Shown: positions 22,601 through 36,700 of the stretch, piece after piece
How the letters are laid out: each line of letters begins with the position of its first letter
How positions within the stretch are numbered: the stretch's first letter is position 1
Assembly (NCBI RefSeq): GCF_041146795.1
Contig: NC_135182.1
Location: 6,279,509 to 6,343,508 of the forward strand
Direction: 5' to 3'
Length of the DNA stretch: 64,000 nucleotides
Origin: Maylandia zebra
Taxonomy: Eukaryota; Chordata; Actinopteri; Cichliformes; Cichlidae
Made by a program: the position numbers and the translations under genes
The notes under the pieces: model-generated
Told to the model about the DNA's origin: nothing
The model's database searches: none
What the model saw: only the letters and a program-made list of their open reading frames with translations

Positions 22601-25600
22601 GGTAATTGCAAAGGAAGGCTGAGAGAACACGACTGCTGTAAGAAGACAAGCTCAAAGTTGGAGTGGGACGTTGATGTGTGAACTATGAGGAACACGTGGG
22701 CTAATGGTTTAATCATTTTCTTGTGCCAATGTACACGTTTGATCATTCAGCTGCTTGTATTTCTAGCTTAATGTGACTTCAGAAAAAAAGATAATGTTTT
22801 TTAATAAACTCAAAATATGCTCTAAGGACAGATTTCTTGATCCAAACCTAATTTACCAGTCAGTTAAAAGCACACTACCCACAGATGCCACAAACTGCCA
22901 CAACGGACAAGAAGCTTAGTGCAACAAGAACACCTCCAAAACGCGAGCGACGTGTTGATAAAACACTACATTAACCCTCAGCCTGCCACTCTACCATGAT
23001 CTGATTCCTGAACAGAGCCCAGACTTTTGGCTGCACGATCTGTTAGAGATGAGACAGGCAGCTTTCATCAAAAGAGAAAGACAGCTAAAGCACAGCATAA
23101 AGTTTCCAGGATTTATGGGAACCCCCAACAAAACACACACTACAAACCATTTATTATTGCAACTAGATAGATAATGCGATAAAAACACCTTGCCAGAGAG
23201 ATAACAGTGTTGTTCTATATGAAACTGTCATTATATTGACCATTTGTTACATAAACCCATGTTGATTGAGCCCAGTGTTTCTGTATTTACTGTTTACTAA
23301 ACACCGACAGGCAAATTCACTTAGAAAATAAGCATATTGCCCATCAGTGCACGAGCATGACATTGCTAAGTGTCAGATTTGTCACTAGAGCCCGGTGTCG
23401 TAAAGTATCGGCAGCAGGGAGGAGAAAGGCTGATTGAATTTCAGAGGTGAGCTTTGACGACTCTCTGGCATTTAAACTTACTTTCTCCACTTCGTTGAAG
23501 AACCGGACCAGCCTGGAGACTCGAGCCAGCCTGATTAAACTGAGGATCCGCACAAACATCAGTATCCTCATCATCTTGTTGGTCTTGGAGGGGTTGTCAT
23601 CGTTGTGGTAATGTAGTCCCTGACATTGTACATTAAAAATGCTGCAATTAGAATCTTAATCCACCTCATTTGCTCATTTATAACTTTGCTTAAGTGTCAG
23701 CAACGCTTTCTTGCTTTTCTAAGTGCTAACATATACAGTACAGAAGAAGTACAGTGTTGGCTTTTCCTGCCTCTTCCTCTTTATTATTACCGCAAACAGC
23801 AGTATGTAGCCAATTGGGAAAGCTGCTATAACGTCTGGAATGAACCATGTCCTCAGGTAGCTGACTCGGATCCGCTTGATATCCAGAATTGCTTCCTGTA
23901 AAACAGAACAGAGCAGCAGAGTGAGCAGATAGATGAAGGCGCCGTTCACCATGTGCTACAATCGCATGTATAATTTAACACTCGAACTAAAACAATATTT
24001 GGCGAGTTCATCCAAAAGTAAGTGAGTGTGATGTCAGACGAGCTTGGCAGGGTTCTGAAAATGTTACAGAGGCACATGCATCAATATTTCAAGCAGACCA
24101 ACCAAGAGTAAATCTGGCAAAACCAGATGTGCGGTCGAGAATAAACACAGGAAAAACATCACAGATGGGCCATTAGGAAGACAGAAGTCACGAAACACGA
24201 GCCAGCGAAAACAAACAGGACATATTGCGCATAATACTTAATTTGAAATGTTATACTTCTCATTCATCCACAACATCATAATCCCCGTTACAAAATCAAA
24301 CAGCAGTAGCCGTTTTCGCCCGTGTCCAGGAGCTAAGGGGGATGCCGTTAATCTAGCCTTTCGTGTATCGAGTAGATTACAGATGGTGCAGAGATGGAAT
24401 GTATGCGCTCGTCTGCACCCGGATTATAGACTTCCAGATTGTGTCTGAAAATAGAATATAGCCACTCTCACCTCTGCGTCCTCGGTTATGATCCCCGTCC
24501 GGAAATTCAGTGCCACATCTATTAGGAACAAAGTGTCTGAAAACACGTTAAAGCCTTCCCATGCCAGCCCGCTGTTTCCGTCCAGAAAGGCTATCTCCAT
24601 GGGAATCCCAATCAGGTTCAGAAATGTGATGACCATCATGATCAAGATGTAGTAACTCCTAGGGGAGGAATGACCACAAAAACATATGTGTGACTTTCCA
24701 GTAACTCTTATTTTCCATGTCACAGTGTAGTGGAAAGTCTCACATCATTTGCTAAAAGAACTCATTAGACAGCCGGTAAGGCAAGCCGATTCATGCACAC
24801 TAAATACTCTGATAATGTAAGTGTACATCTCCTCAGCCAGGGTACGATTGCCAGGCTCAAATAACTCTGCTCTCTGATCTCAATTGTTTCATTCCCTCTC
24901 TAATTTCCCTCCATCTGATCATCTTACAGACTAATATTAGCAATCCTGCATATATAATACAAAACCAGCTCTCTGTGAAAACGCGTTCCTTAAAGAAGTC
25001 ATTTGATAGGTCCGTATTTTTCTTCTAACTCGGTTATTTCTTATAAACCTTGGATCGTTCTTTTAGGTTTCTTGCGTCACTTTAAAATCTACTTGTTTCC
25101 TTTTATCCTAAAAATAATGCATCTGATTGTCGGCTTTATTTCTAAGGCTTTCTCTATTGTGATATCAGAAGAAAATCATTCTCATTGCCAATTAATGACT
25201 GGATGAATAAATACTGTTTAGCATTTAACACTTTAAAAGTTTAACCTAGAGGACTCAAGAGGAATTCCTCTTCTGTCTCATCCAACAACGGTGTGATTTA
25301 TGTAATATGGTAAACTTATGGTACTCAGTAAATCTATACGCAGTATCTATATTTGTTTTCATTAATGCACTTATTCTAATGATATTCAAAGGAACAAGTT
25401 AATGCATTGCACCTTTGTATTTCCGGTAAATACTCCAAAAACTGAACTATAACATGTATAATTATTCATTAAATGTAAGGGAGAAATTAAGTAATCGGTT
25501 AACTATAAAAACTTGCAGAGACAGACCAAAGAAACAGTGGAAGTGATATGCATGACTGACCTCAATCTATCAGATATATTAAATACCTCATGAGGCTGAA

Positions 25601-25771
25601 AGGGTGAATGACAAAGACTCCACTCTCCAGCTGTCGGATACACTCCTTCTCCACGGCCACCTCGCTGCCGTACACGTACAGGGACTGTCTGTTCAGTTGC
25701 GGGAGAAGCAGGGCTCTCCATCCACAGTTGGCTTTGGTGCATGCTACGTTGGGACCTTTCAATTTCTCCAT
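19607..25771 (-). CDS. hcnl1: HCN-like channel HCNL1, predicted hyperpolarisation-activated proton channel
   Basis: Ten exons on the minus strand: 25771-25587, 24658-24472, 23895-23791, 23619-23482, 22044-21883, 21692-21599, 21486-21359, 20912-20766, 20486-20249 and 19779-19607. They give 518 residues with matching phases. Layout: S1 about 64-87, S2 96-114, S3 138-158, S4 174-200, S5 212-232, pore 272-290, S6 292-320, HCN-type C-linker ([13 protein letters not shown]) and a cyclic-nucleotide fold about 396-495. S4 reads [21 protein letters not shown]177, M180, R183, R189, R192, R195, so methionine replaces the second HCN arginine. The filter is SYG (282-284) instead of GYG. In the nucleotide pocket FGE is kept, but the phosphate-binding Arg-Thr is His471-Leu472. 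The protein ends soon after the fold, with a short C-helix. In zebrafish HCNL1, sperm protons are reported to pass through the voltage sensor at such a methionine while the pore is silent; function here is inferred. Confidence 0.93.
22450..22545 (+). repeat. Short dispersed LINE-tail fragment
   Basis: GTTAGCCCTGTGATGG...GGTGTACCTTGCCTCTCACC followed by CTATCACAGCTGG is a diverged copy of the repeat seen in better shape at 55334-55522. It lies in an hcnl1 intron. Confidence 0.5.
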
Positions 25772-26785
25772 GGCCAACTTTAGTTCCCTGTGATCAGCCG
25801 AATGCCATCCTCCCCTCTGCTACTGCTGCTTCTGCCTCTTCTGAGGATGAGTAGAGCCTGACTCTACCAGCTCTGACCTCTCCTATTGGTCACAAGGTAA
25901 TATTCTAACAAGCCTCCCAACCTCAGGGCTTATTGAAGCTGCGCGGAGCGAGGCGAGTGGATACCCGCCTTTCTGCTCGATCCCTCCCTCCCTCCGCACC
26001 CTCTCCGTCTGCCTCTCTCTATTTCTGCCCCACTCCCCCCCCTACACTTCTTTTCTTTTTCACCCAGCTCATCAACTATTCAGTATCTGTGTCTCATCCC
26101 CACATAAATCAAGCCGTGTCAAGAGGGCAAGGTCCAGCTCACATTAATACCAAAGACAATGATGGGTGTGTGCCTGTACAGGGGATGGGAAGGGATCGCA
26201 ATTATTGTCATGTGAAATATACATCTGGCAGCATGTACAGGGACAAGTTCAACCTGGGCCACCTCTAACTGGGGATGTAATTAAACCCTGTACTGTGTTA
26301 CCTGATACTGTACATATGCATGCAGCTTTGAGCCAGCTCCCATGTTGTTTGTTTGCACATATCACATCAGTAACAGTAAACAAAACAAAGGCTGAAATAT
26401 TTATTTCCCTGGATGACAAAATGGAAAATTTGGAGATGATTTACCTGGATCTTTTTTGAACTCTGTTGGGTGGGTGGGATTCATTGCAAACTTGTTAGTT
26501 TAGCAAACGAAAAATAAAACTGATATTAGAGGTTGTGCCAGCACAGTGGGATTAACTTAGAGACCGTGTCAGTGGGTAAGGTGAATTACTGGCAGCTTAG
26601 GCCATGGGATGTGTCTAATAATGTGAGCTACATTTTATGAGATGAAATCTTTTTTAATAACTTTGTACAACTGTCCCTGTGGAGAAGGGTACAGGAAACA
26701 ATAAAAATGGTCGTGTATAAGAAAATTCTCTCTGTTAGAGTCCAGACTTTGCAGATTTGCAAGGGAAATGCTGTTGACGTGATTG

Positions 26786-26859
<74 letters not shown>

Positions 26860-29499
26860 GACCTGTGCCAACCTGTCCAGGTGCACAGTCTCTTTCCCTC
26901 AGTGGGTGTCCTAAAATAGGCTTCAGTCCTTTGTGACCTCAAATGTAAAAAAAGACTTTTACGAGATTACTGGATGTCATACTGATGTAGTTTTCACTTT
27001 CATTGACATGTAAGTGTTAAGCGCTGAATTCAGGCTACATGTCTTCAAATAATAATGCAATGTCTGGCAGAGATCTGGTTGAGTGACGGTGATGTGTAGG
27101 TTTGCTTCAGAGGAAATGATTACTGAAACCAAAAACGAATAAATTAATGAAGGCGAGGAAGGAATTTAGTTTTTACGACATTCCAAAAACAACATAAATT
27201 GCTTTTCCAGTGATTTTCTATGACTAAGAATGTATTATATTTTTTTCTTGGTGTATTTGGCTATGGTTAATCTAGTAAAGTTAAGTAAAACAATATTAAT
27301 ATAGGATACAAACAATGGATTTAACACATTACACACTCTGTAAGCCATTTACCTCAACTTCCAGTTCTGGCATTAAAACATACACAACACATTCAGGACA
27401 TCTGTAGTTCAGGAGGTACTTTTGGTTGTTTGCTAATCAGAAACTCGGTTCATTCTTTTTCAAGATACTGAACCTCAGATTGTCCCCGATGCATGCTTTG
27501 GATGACTGCATGGTTGTTAGAAAGCCATGACAAAAGCAGCTCAGTGAGTAACCCAACCTGCAGTTTAGTTGCAACTGCCCTTCTTTGTTTTCAGTGTATG
27601 TCACAAGTTCTCTGTTTCAAATACTAATCAAACAATAGTAAAATAGGAGGCCTACATTTGTCAGAAGCTGCTGAAAGTTTTCTGCCAACTGGACAACAAG
27701 GCATCGGGCGATCAGGACTCAAACTGTGGCTCTCCACCTGTCTTCCATTTGTGAACACCAAAACAGTATTTGGATCAAATTGAGCATAAATTGCAGACAA
27801 CATATGCATTTATATATGTGTCATATACACAGTAATACAGTGGAAAGCATAGCAAAGACTGCAGAAAATGGAAGTGCATGTATCACAGCACAGAACAATA
27901 TGCTTACTTGCTTATTTATCTAGCACACAGCTGGCCCTCAAACTAGAGTAAGTGACTCTGTGCCGCTGCTTACGCATTGCTTTGTTGTGGTGACGCACAA
28001 TAGACCCAGTAGACATGTTGAAGCACACACATACCTTTCGGTACTGCAGGTCCGAAAATGAACATTTTTCATATTCCAAAACTCCCGAGGCAACATTGTG
28101 TATATTGCGCCCACCAGCAGCAACTGCGTCTTACACAACAGAATATCTTACAGAGTTGTGTAGAAAAATAAAATCTGTGCAGTGCTGATGTTAATTTTCT
28201 GAGTGTACACGTTCTTGATCATTACTAAAGCGTAGGTTTTATAGGAAGCGTGATGCTGCAACAAATTATTTCTAACTTTTACGATAAAAATATTTTTTAA
28301 AAATCTGGTTGCAGCTACTCAAATGTGAACATTTGAAAGTTAAATGTTTGAGTTTGGACTCAATAATCTGCAATCATCCAGCACTGACATATCATTAATA
28401 GCACGGTGCAATAGAACTTCATGCTTGGTGATGTCGACCATGTGGATGAACCTGATATCCTGAATCATAAATGTCAGCTGCCCTTTGTACATTTTTTCTA
28501 ATGTACTAATTCTGTCTGTCTACAAAACAGAAAACAGAAGAACATAATATAATGGGAATTTGAGAACATTTTAGCATTAGCACCTGTAGAAATTAAATGT
28601 TATATACCTATGTGGTATGTGACTTTTGTTGCCATGATGCCAGGTCTCTCTTGGAAATGAGATTTTTAATCTCAATGAGATTTTTTTTACCTGGATAAAT
28701 AAAGGACTAATAAAAATAATAAGAAATGATTAGGTACAGTTTGAAACATTTTCAGATGTATTCTGTACTCTATACCAAGCAGGTTTTCTTTATACTGTCT
28801 AAGTAAATGTAAATATATAATGTATTTTTCATATTATCGCTTTCTTTACTTGATGTGTATGTGTATTTTTTTAGTGGAAATATAGGCAGTTATAGTTATA
28901 TAGTTCATAATTTATTTAGCAACATTTCTCTTGGTGTTACATCTGTAATGTGATATTTGGGTCTTTTATTCAAATATATTGTCCTACATTGTGTAGGACT
29001 ATATAGATGCCCTACCTATTACAAGAAATACAATTGTTTTGGTTGTTTGGCCAAATGAAACCTTAACTATGAAAAACCTTTAACAATCAAAAGGGGACAT
29101 TAGTTGGACATAACTATTTGTGATCCCTCTTTTCAGTTCAAACAGAATATTTGAAATAGCCTGACCCAGTGTGGGAATATGACAGATAACTAGCTGGCTA
29201 GCTAACTAACAAACTAACTAAAAAAGAAGTCTTAAACTTAGCATCGTCTTAAGCAATTTTAGCTAAGGGTTTCAATTTTAAATGTAAGTTAATGTAAAAA
29301 AAAAAAATCAAATTAGCTAATAAAGGTAAACCAATCAATAAATAAGCAACACATAAGTTAATGCTTGAATATTCAGCACTGAGAATAATTTCAGCATGCG
29401 TCTAACAAGTTTACCATACATTCACATACCTGTCTGCCTGGTGGTAATACAGTACTACATTTCCCAAAAGTCTCTAACACGGCACATGACATTGTCACG
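25772..29499. other. Intergenic region between the divergent hcnl1 and cox17
   Basis: The first few hundred bases should hold the hcnl1 promoter; a C/T-rich stretch lies at 25975-26050, and no TATA box is clear. There is a 71-bp (TG)n microsatellite at 26787-26857. The rest is A/T-rich with no exon, RNA gene or well-preserved element that I can support. Confidence 0.5.
26787..26857. repeat. (TG)n microsatellite
   Basis: About 35 uninterrupted TG dinucleotides. It also makes spurious Cys-Val and His-Thr open frames on both strands. Confidence 0.98.
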
Positions 29500-29595
29500 T
29501 GACTTTGACAGGCGACCACGTGTTTCCCGCATGTTAGTTCCATATTGAAGGTGAATCGTCGGTGTACTGGCGGCAGTGTCGGCCTCCCCATACAA
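29500..29595 (+). promoter_or_regulatory. Probable cox17 promoter / non-coding first exon
   Basis: A locally CpG-richer stretch ends in CCCCATACAA|GTAAGAG (donor at 29596-29597). It could splice to the acceptor TTGTTTCAG just before the cox17 start codon, giving a 5' UTR exon. The transcription start is not visible in sequence. Confidence 0.4.
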
Positions 29596-30479
29596 GTAAG
29601 AGAGCGTTACACAATATAGCTTAGCTACGTTAATAACGAGCAGGAGGCTTAACTGCTACGTTACGGCTTGAGTAGGTTTGGGCGAAACGCTTGTATGTTA
29701 TTAGTTATGTCATCACTGTTAGCCACCGTGAGCTAACTTTGTTAGCTGACAGTAACATTACGCAACAAGGGTTAGATAAAGCTAGTAAACCACAACACTG
29801 AGGCAAACAGAGGGTTTGTGGGGTTTTGTTTTGTTTTTGTTGTTGTTGTTTATTTATTTTAAATTATTATGAGCAACTCTGAAGGCTCGGATGCTTCAGA
29901 GTCATGTGTTGTGTGTTGCATGTGGTGACTTTGCCGGTTGACCTAATCATAAGTACATAACTACCTTGTCATTGCATCAGTTCAGCGCCCTTCAGCAGCA
30001 GCATAAATGTAATGGTAGGACGTTTCATTAGTTGATTAGCAGTTTTATGAAACGTCATAATGAAGCGACACCAAAAAATATAAAATAGTGGCTTACTTTG
30101 GCGAATCCTCACACTTTTCTTTTATTTAACTGTATTTTGTATCATTATGAGCTTTTTGGTTGGACCGTGAGTGTTTAGAGTATTTTAGTGGCATTGCTTT
30201 CCTCATCCCGTGTTCTAGTCGTCAAATATCAATTTGTCCTTCGTTGAATATTAAAACAAAGCTAAAGCAATTCATGGGATCACAGTCGGTTCACACCTCT
30301 TTATTTGACACGTGAAGAAAAATTCCTGTTGCATATTCCAGCATCCCTGTGAAAAGTGTTTGTCAGCTGATAAAGACGTATGTAAATCTAAATGAAGCCT
30401 GAGTGAAAATACATGCATGTTACTCAGTGGTTAAAGTTTGCCAGTCCTCATCAGCTCATTTCCTTGTTTCAGTCAGAAG

Positions 30480-30767
30480 ATGTCAGCCCTGTCTGCAGCC
30501 AGCGTCGGGACTGCAGCTGTGACTGAGAGCACAGAGCAGAAGAAGCCACTGAAGCCATGCTGCGCATGTCCAGAAACAAAAAAAGTCAGGGATGCTTGGT
30601 GAGGAGCTGGCCAGAGAAATTGAAATGGTCTTCTCGTTTTAAGTGAGAATGTTTATTCATCCATCATGTTTGTTTCCACCAGCATCATTGAAAAGGGAGA
30701 GGAAAACTGCAGGGACCTTATTGAGGCACACAAAGACTGCATGAGGGCACTTGGATTCAAGGTCTAA
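30480..30767 (+). CDS. cox17: Cytochrome c oxidase copper chaperone COX17
   Basis: COX17 carries Cu(I) in the mitochondrial intermembrane space to SCO1/SCO2 and COX11 for cytochrome oxidase assembly. Two coding exons, 30480-30598 and 30683-30767, join inside codon 40 (TG|C) and give 67 residues. The twin CX9C pairs are C30/C40 and C49/C59, and the copper-binding pair is C27-C28 within [11 protein letters not shown]. The segments ACIIEKGEE and [15 protein letters not shown] are nearly the human protein. The start at 30480 directly follows a splice acceptor (TTTCAG, 30468-30473), so the 5' UTR is split. The order with popdc2 and pla1a downstream matches human chromosome 3q13. Confidence 0.97.
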
Positions 30768-30803
30768 CTAGTTCTTCTGTGCGTGCTTGTGTGGTAAGTA
30801 TTG

Positions 30804-30809
30804 AATAAA
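30804..30809 (+). terminator. Poly(A) signal of cox17
   Basis: AATAAA 37 nt after the stop codon. Two further AATAAA motifs near 31450-31470 could give a longer 3' UTR. Confidence 0.55.
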
Positions 30810-33729
30810 ACCACTTCAAACAGTCCCAGTGTTTTAATTTTTCTAGAGAACTAGAGTCATTTGTAGCGATTAAATACCACACTAGAACATGTTGCTGTGA
30901 GCTTTAATATAAATATAGAATTGCAAGAACTTTGAGTGACACACATTTATCAATATTATTATTCATACTGTTGAAATGAATCTTGCATGTGATGGGTGCA
31001 CACTGAGTTTCCATGCCACTAGTTGAATGTGCTTTGACAGCCTCAATATATGTTTGAATAGAGTCAGTGTGGCGTGAAAGTGGGCACCTGACCTTTCTGT
31101 GAACCATGAAAAAGCCGGACCTTACTGTGGTATCAGCGTTACTTGTTTATACTGGGTTTAACGGCTTTCCCCTTTTGCCAGGGCAGCACTTTTTAGGGCA
31201 GCTCAATTTAAATAAAATATCTTCCAGATTTTCACTTGCATACAGCGTCAGGTGTGATGTAGTAGTCATGTGAATTGCTGATTGTGTGCATTTTGGTCTC
31301 TTGCAGTGTGCTGCTGTGTGTGGAAGGTGACCCTGGGTATTTGTTTCTTCACTCCCCCCTGCACTTCTTATTTATACCTTTTGTTGGATTAACTGTGCGA
31401 AAACTATTTTTTCAAGTCTGCAAAATCTGAGAAATTCTGATGTGACATTGAATAAAAATCCTATGCAATAAACTTGTTGTGAAGGTTTTTTTTATTAGTC
31501 GTGCACTCATCTTAAGGTTTGCATTGAAGATCAGTTCTGCCAAGGGAAACGGTTGCTTGCCACAGTTGCTGTTCCTGGTATGCACTTACAGTTAAAAATA
31601 ACTCTTGCCCCTGCAAAGTCAATACTTTGCATATCTGCATTCTTTTTCCACAGTGTGTCACTGTCACTGAAGTGTGCTTGGCTGTGGACATCATTTTCAC
31701 ACTTTGAAAAAACACTTGAAAGGAATGCGATAGTGTATTGGAAAACACTCCTAATTCACTTCATATTATGCCCACACTGAAGGGAATATATACATACATA
31801 TTATATGTATACCATTACATATATAGGACCACTTTAAACATAGTAAATGTCCCTCAGTAGTCATGTAGGAAGTGTTTCTCACATCTCTGTAGGCTGACAA
31901 GTGTAAAGTAAAATTATTAATATAAAAGATTCAATACTGTACACAGGCTGTATAAACAATCTTTCCAGTTAACATAAGTTATGTTACAATTTACATTTTC
32001 TAATTTAATGTGTTTTATAATTTTGCAGTTTGAAACTATTATGTTATATATATATATGTTGCCAGTCAGCAGTTTAAAAGTCACCACAAATCATGTCAGA
32101 TTCTTAATTCAGTGCATGCTTATACTAACTTAAAATGAGAGATTATCTGTTCACTTAGCTAACATTCATAATTTTATGTCTGCAACAAATTAGAGAAATC
32201 TTACACAGAAGGGTGCTCATAGAGAATGCTAAAACCAAAGCTCTTTTTCTCAAATTAAAAATGAAGCAATTGAGAAATTCGCCTACATTTATTGCTTTCT
32301 TCTTTTGCACGTGATCCACCTCTCCGACAAATTGCACTGAAAACACACTCTCCACCCTGACGGGAGGAAAAAGCACGTCTGGCTGTAACTTTTATTGCAC
32401 TGAATTTAAAGTCCTTTTTTTGATTACATTATCTCTGATCATTTAGTACTGCAAACAGTGTGTCTCCTTATTGCCAATATTGATGTTTGGCTGATATATT
32501 GGTTCATCACTCACCGTACCCTAAAGGAAATCATAGACATAAGAAGCCCAACTAGCTTTCATCTGCTTTTATTCACTAGGATTCAGATTGCTGTCCTCCT
32601 GTTAACCAGAGACAACTGGCAGGGCAACAGCGACACAAACAGCCAAACGGAGAGAAAGAAAAATCAGTCAAAAACTGGAAGCACTGTTGCTGAATATATG
32701 GAGTTTTGTATTCTTGTACCTTGAAAATCAACACTTCTTAATATTAATTTCCATTGCAAAGTTTTAATTTTAAAATAGTATTCATTCTTATTTTCACTGA
32801 GCAATATTCATATAGACTGATATTTAGTCCCTGTGAGCTGTCCACACACTGAGAGCCGGATATGTGAGGCGATGTTGGTGTGTGTTTATACCTGAAATCT
32901 GACCTGAGCTGCCATCCTACTTATTGCAGTGCCTCTAAATATGCACCAGCAGAGCCACACTTCCTGCGAGCAAACTGGACTCAGTGAAGCCTGTGTGAAA
33001 CTCTGAACCCCCCTGGAGGAACTTCTTTGTCAGATAAAAAAAAGTGGGTGACACTTTGTGAGTCTCTCTGAGATACTACTTGTTATAGTCCCTCTTCTCC
33101 CTCCTGTTTCCTGCCTCCCTCTCCCCTCTCTGTCTCTCTTTCTGTTATGTTAAGTAGCAGGCCTGCTTTCTGTCTGCCACTCTGTCCTCCTTGGGTTTCA
33201 ATTCCAAACATGGTTATCCTTCTAGGGCCCTATCGACTCCCCCCCTCGCCTCCCTTATCCCTTTCTCTTCCAGCTGGTGGCTCTACGGTGCAGGCCAGAG
33301 GGTGAGAAAAAGAGACAGAAAAGCACAGCAAGAAAGACTACGGGAAAACTTGGAAGGGAAAGACGGGAGAAGCCAGAGGAGAGAGGAAGGGACGCATGAT
33401 GAGAGGAGAAGAAACAGAGGAAACCCATTCCAGCTGTGTTTCTGCAACAAATAGAGTCGTGATAATATCTTCATGGTGAAGAATTTTCTGCCGCTGCACG
33501 CCAAGGGAACAAGCAATTACCTCTGACATTTTTGGTCAGTATCAGGCTGTTTATTTTTAATCAAGCTGTAATCCAAACAGATGATCTAGTAATAGGACAG
33601 AAACAGCACTTAGTTTGAGTGGAAAACAAGTCTTATTGGTCCCTTCTTAAAAAAACCCCCCCACAAAACAAACAAACTTTGCTTTGTGCACCAAGAACCT
33701 TTCCAGAACTTATTCGAAAAGATTTAAAC
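30810..33729. other. Spacer between cox17 and popdc2
   Basis: No coding exon is recognised. A pyrimidine-rich stretch at 33085-33270 ends in TCTCTTCCAG, and a possible donor (AGAGGGTGAG) follows near 33300. This may be a 5' UTR exon of popdc2, unproven. The rest is A/T-rich with no identifiable element. Confidence 0.4.
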
Positions 33730-36700
33730 ATGAGTGCAGACAACTCTAGCCTGCTGGACAGCCTGCTCTTTCCCCCTCTCTGCGATGGCTGGAGCAACAA
33801 CACAGAGGGAGCCATCTACCAGTTGGGTAACACCATCCTGTTTCTGGGCTACATGGGAGGAAGCGGGGCCTACGGGTGCCTCTTCATCTTCGGCTTCCTT
33901 TGTCCCGGTTTCCTGTGTCTTCTTCTGTGGGGATTGCTTACAGTGTGCGGCCTGGATGTCTTCACCTGGAACCTGCTTCTACTGCTGGTCTGCTTGCTTC
34001 AGCTCTGTCACCTCCTTTACCGGCTGCACCAGGAGGGCATACGAGGTGAGGAGCTGGCCTCCCTCTACCAGGCGGTCTACCTGCCCCTGGGCGTGCCTGT
34101 CCAGGTGTTCAAGGAGATTGCAAAGGCTTTTGAGAACAAGGTGCTGGAGCTGAAAGCAGGAGAGACTTATGCTGTGGAGGGAAAGACCCCCATTGACCGG
34201 CTCTCCTTTCTGCTTTCTGGAAGGTGAGTGAGTGGGCAATGTGTTTGTGTGTCTGTGTGCACAGACGATTACACTTTGACACACATCTCCAAGATGGCAC
34301 GCACCTAAAGTGTGGCCGTAAAACACATGTAGCACTACATTTTATTATATCGTCTTGTGATGCACCACTTTAAGTTGCCAAGATCCCTGCTTTATGACTC
34401 CTGGTGGAGGCGTTTTACAGAAAAATCAGGCTAATGAAGTGGCAATCAGCAGGAAAAAGCTAATCCGAGAGCTAATAAAAAGAACTGACACAGTAATATT
34501 CATACATAAAAATACAAACACAACCTATCTCAAAATGTTGTGAATACACACATAGCTACTGCTTTTACTTTTTTTTGGTGGTATTCATATCTTCGATTTT
34601 GCTAGCTGTAGTAGTGTTGTAGAGTGATTGTTATCACGGATTGTATCTTACTGTATCGCATCGAGGGTTCTGTGAATCCCCAAACACCTGCATGATAAAA
34701 GAAAAATACTTGTAGGTAAAGCTCTTTTTAAAAGTAGAAATAAGCTGCAAACACCAAATCTGTATCACCTTTGAGGGTGATGCAGGGAACATGTTGGAGA
34801 CTGTGAGTCTTACCAAAACTGCCATAGCTGTGTGCAATGAACTTGCAGTCTCATTGTCTTTGAAACGGTTTCTCTAAAGATGGTGGCCACCTGCATTTAG
34901 CTGAAACCAGTTGCAAATCAAGCAATATACCAATAAAATGGCAATTGGGCAGTCGTTCTGTGATAATATGGCGATTAAATATGAAGAATCAGCAAAAATC
35001 CCAAAATGATACAGGGTCTCAGTGGTCTTTTTGCAATATATTGGAACATAATTGCAATATAACCAGTTGGCAACCAGTTGATTCAGCCTTTCTACAGTAT
35101 TTAAAACATTACTGGTGCAAGCTGACTCAGACTAATTGCAAACTGTTGGCAGTTTGTCTGCATTTATAAATTAGAAGGCAACGATTTGCAAACCTTCTCT
35201 AATGAATCTGAGTGACTGCAGTCAGTCAGAGCTGGACTGTAGCTGTGTTGAGACAGGTTGCCTTCCACCAGGTGACCTGTCCATTCACCTTGCAATCAAA
35301 AGTGGTTGACCATTTGGTCTGTGCAACTACTTGCAATCAGTCTCTTTAGTGTAATCAAAGGGCAGCTACCAATTTCCAGTTGCATTGAGGTTGCTGTTCT
35401 ATTTTTAATCCAGTGTGACCGAGCCTTTGCCCAGTTACAGAGCCACTTGGCATGGAACAACAATAACATTCATTAGAATTCAATTTTCACTATTTTTCAA
35501 GCTCTGATTTCTTCTCCTTTTTCTCTGTTTTTTTAATTTGGAATTTATCTGCTTAAATGTCCTCGCTGGTTAGTAAAAAATGATGAAAATGAGGGCAATG
35601 ATAATAAAACAATACAGTAGTTTTGTCTGTTAATTAAAAACACAGAGCACCCTAACCAACAGTGATGTTAAAAACAAAAACTTTGCACCTTTATTATTGG
35701 GCCTATATGCACATGCAGGCTAACAGTTGCAAAGATGCTGTAGTATTCTTTATTTTCGATGTAGAAACTCAAATGCATGCAGACACAATCTGCATGAGTG
35801 CTTTGCATTGTTGTGCAGACATTCTGTCCACATACTGCCACAGAGTGTTGAGATAATAAAGTCACTTTAGTAGGCAAAGTTAATAAGAGTGCTGTAACAG
35901 ACCGAATAAATGAAGCAGAAGGTGCTTAAAGAATGTCAATTTATACCGCAGGCTTACATTTTTCCAATACTGGGAACCCCCCCCCCCCCCCCCCCCCCCC
36001 CTCCCCCTCCATAACATCACATAAATATTTAAAAGTAAACTTAATTAATGACTCTGAGACTGTTGGCAGTACATAATAACCGTCAAAGGAACTCTGTCCT
36101 CTTCCTCCAAACATCCTCAAAGCAGAGCTGCATTAGATCTCACAGTCCTGGAAGCTACACAAGAGAAATGTTGTAAACAGAGTATTTTTGTCTGTGACTC
36201 ACTGGTGTGTCGTCCCCCTGCTCACTGCCAGCTGGTTAAATCATATCTTTGTGCTCCCGACAGGAGAGTGACACTGACTGCTCCTCTTACCTTAAATTAA
36301 ATGTTGGCCACGGTGCTGACAGCTCTGAGTTTACAAGCCAAATTTGGAACTACGAGCAAATGAGCTAAACGTTTCCTTTCTTACGCTGTGAATTCTTGGC
36401 AAAGATTTCCGTTTTATTTTTCTATTCATCTGCATCTTCTGATTTGCCAGAAACACGTATTATTACTGTTGTGTTGGAAAGCCTTTCTTTTCTGTGCAAT
36501 TCATGAGTAATTTTCAAAGCCAGATGCTTGATATGGTTGTATTCCACAGCCAAATACATATGTGACCTCTCATTTAAAAACAGTGGACATAAATCTGCAT
36601 CTTTTGGGAAGATTTGGAAAGGTTTAGCAAGTTGTAGGAACCTGGTTTTATGTATTTGCTCCCCTTCAGGAACAACAGTTAATCAAATCAAATCGGGGAA

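Noticed and set aside
26628-26942. Frames with long His-Thr or Cys-Val runs
   Set aside because: They are translations of the (TG)n microsatellite; the same holds for 54755-55048.
33619-33729. Upstream extension of the popdc2 frame
   Set aside because: It begins at GTG rather than ATG and is not protein-like. ATG at 33730 gives MSADNSS, close to the human start.
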